DNA of 64,000 nt from JAOUEA01 sp963762075 (GTDB lineage Bacteria > Actinomycetota > UBA4738 > HRBIN12): contig CAVXJC010000008.1 of assembly GCA_963762075.1 (NCBI GenBank), forward strand, positions 286,087 to 350,086, written 5' to 3'. The notes beneath the pieces were generated by a model that ran no database searches, had not been told where the DNA came from, and saw only the letters and a list, made by a program, of their open reading frames with translations. Shown here one piece after another: positions 63,936-64,000 of the stretch; within the stretch, counting starts at the first letter, position 1, and every line of letters starts with the position of its first letter. The position numbers and the translations under genes are program-made.

Positions 63936-64000
63936 TCACGATCGTTCGTCCTCGGCGGCCGTCATCGCGCGCTGGCGCTCCAGGTCTCCGTTGAGCTCGG
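63936..64000 (-). CDS. YihY/BrkB-like membrane protein, C-terminal end, partial
   Basis: The frame ends with AELNGDLERQRAMTAAEDER plus stop and continues past the right edge. By comparison with the truncated copy 1 remnant this is presumably the intact gene of the duplicated block. The family comprises integral membrane proteins once annotated as RNase BN. Confidence 0.6.
   Translation of the reverse strand, partial: ELNGDLERQRAMTAAEDERS

Larger units (their letters stand above)
61766..64000. repeat. Tandem duplication, copy 2 (continues past the window)
   Basis: Second copy of the GNAT-permease-yihY unit, offset from copy 1 by 2326-2328 bp. It runs to the right edge inside the yihY-type frame. 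Several substitutions per gene separate the copies, so they are distinct loci. Confidence 0.95.

Noticed and set aside
1..64000. tRNA or rRNA genes
   Set aside because: I found no segment with the conserved tRNA arms or rRNA cores by reading; a covariance-model scan would be needed to exclude a missed tRNA.

Overview
The window is high-GC bacterial DNA with dense genes, many GTG starts and strong purine-rich ribosome binding sites. A RegX3-type two-component pair, a Ku protein, a TIGR03885-like flavin oxidoreductase next to a GH13 enzyme, a DivIVA-domain protein, DUF7218-, DUF3618- and DUF4242-like small proteins and several class III cyclases together suggest an uncultured or poorly characterised Actinomycetota (Thermoleophilia- or Acidimicrobiia-like). 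That placement is inference. I see no rRNA, tRNA, CRISPR array, intact insertion sequence or prophage.

Layout. 0-6.7 kb: the end of a sugar-type ABC ATPase, an AI-2E-type permease, msrB, a cyclase-domain protein, and a minus-strand group made of a response regulator, a histidine kinase and two exported Asp/Ser-rich repeat proteins. 6.8-12.3 kb: a dodecin-like protein, small membrane proteins, two beta-propeller proteins, an exported serine protease, methylglyoxal synthase and a cupin. 12.3-26 kb: a probable catabolic island. An amidohydrolase, a glutamine-synthetase-like enzyme and an RpiR-type regulator diverge from a branched-chain-amino-acid-type ABC transporter with a LivM-LivG fusion; a class II aldolase, a CocE-type hydrolase and a dimethylglycine-dehydrogenase-like fusion follow. 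26-34 kb: stress and housekeeping genes (TPR-cyclase, holin-like/DUF3618 operon, DUF7218, GH13 plus LLM oxidoreductase, metallothionein-like protein, small membrane proteins). 34-40 kb: a DivIVA-like coiled-coil protein, a large cyclase-ATPase-TPR regulator, a DUF2975/HTH pair and DNA polymerase IV. 40-49 kb: an orphan DesK-type kinase, an RTX-repeat exported protein, a lipoprotein, twin hairpins, Ku and several small proteins. 49.5-55.4 kb: a second metabolic cluster with two MDR oxidoreductases, a DmdA/GcvT-like protein, an acyl-CoA ligase, a VOC protein and a PaaI-type thioesterase. 55.7-64 kb: a second orphan kinase, a lipoprotein, and a ~2.33-kb tandem duplication carrying a double-GNAT acetyltransferase, an AI-2E-type permease and a yihY segment.

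Two points affect how the rest is read. First, at least nine single-base frameshifts interrupt otherwise normal coding sequence between 26.7 and 57.8 kb, some in G or C runs. They look like uncorrected indel errors or very recent decay, and those genes are annotated across the breaks. Second, the duplication at the right end is real divergence, not an assembly copy: the two copies differ at scattered positions, and copy 1 ends in a truncated yihY fragment.
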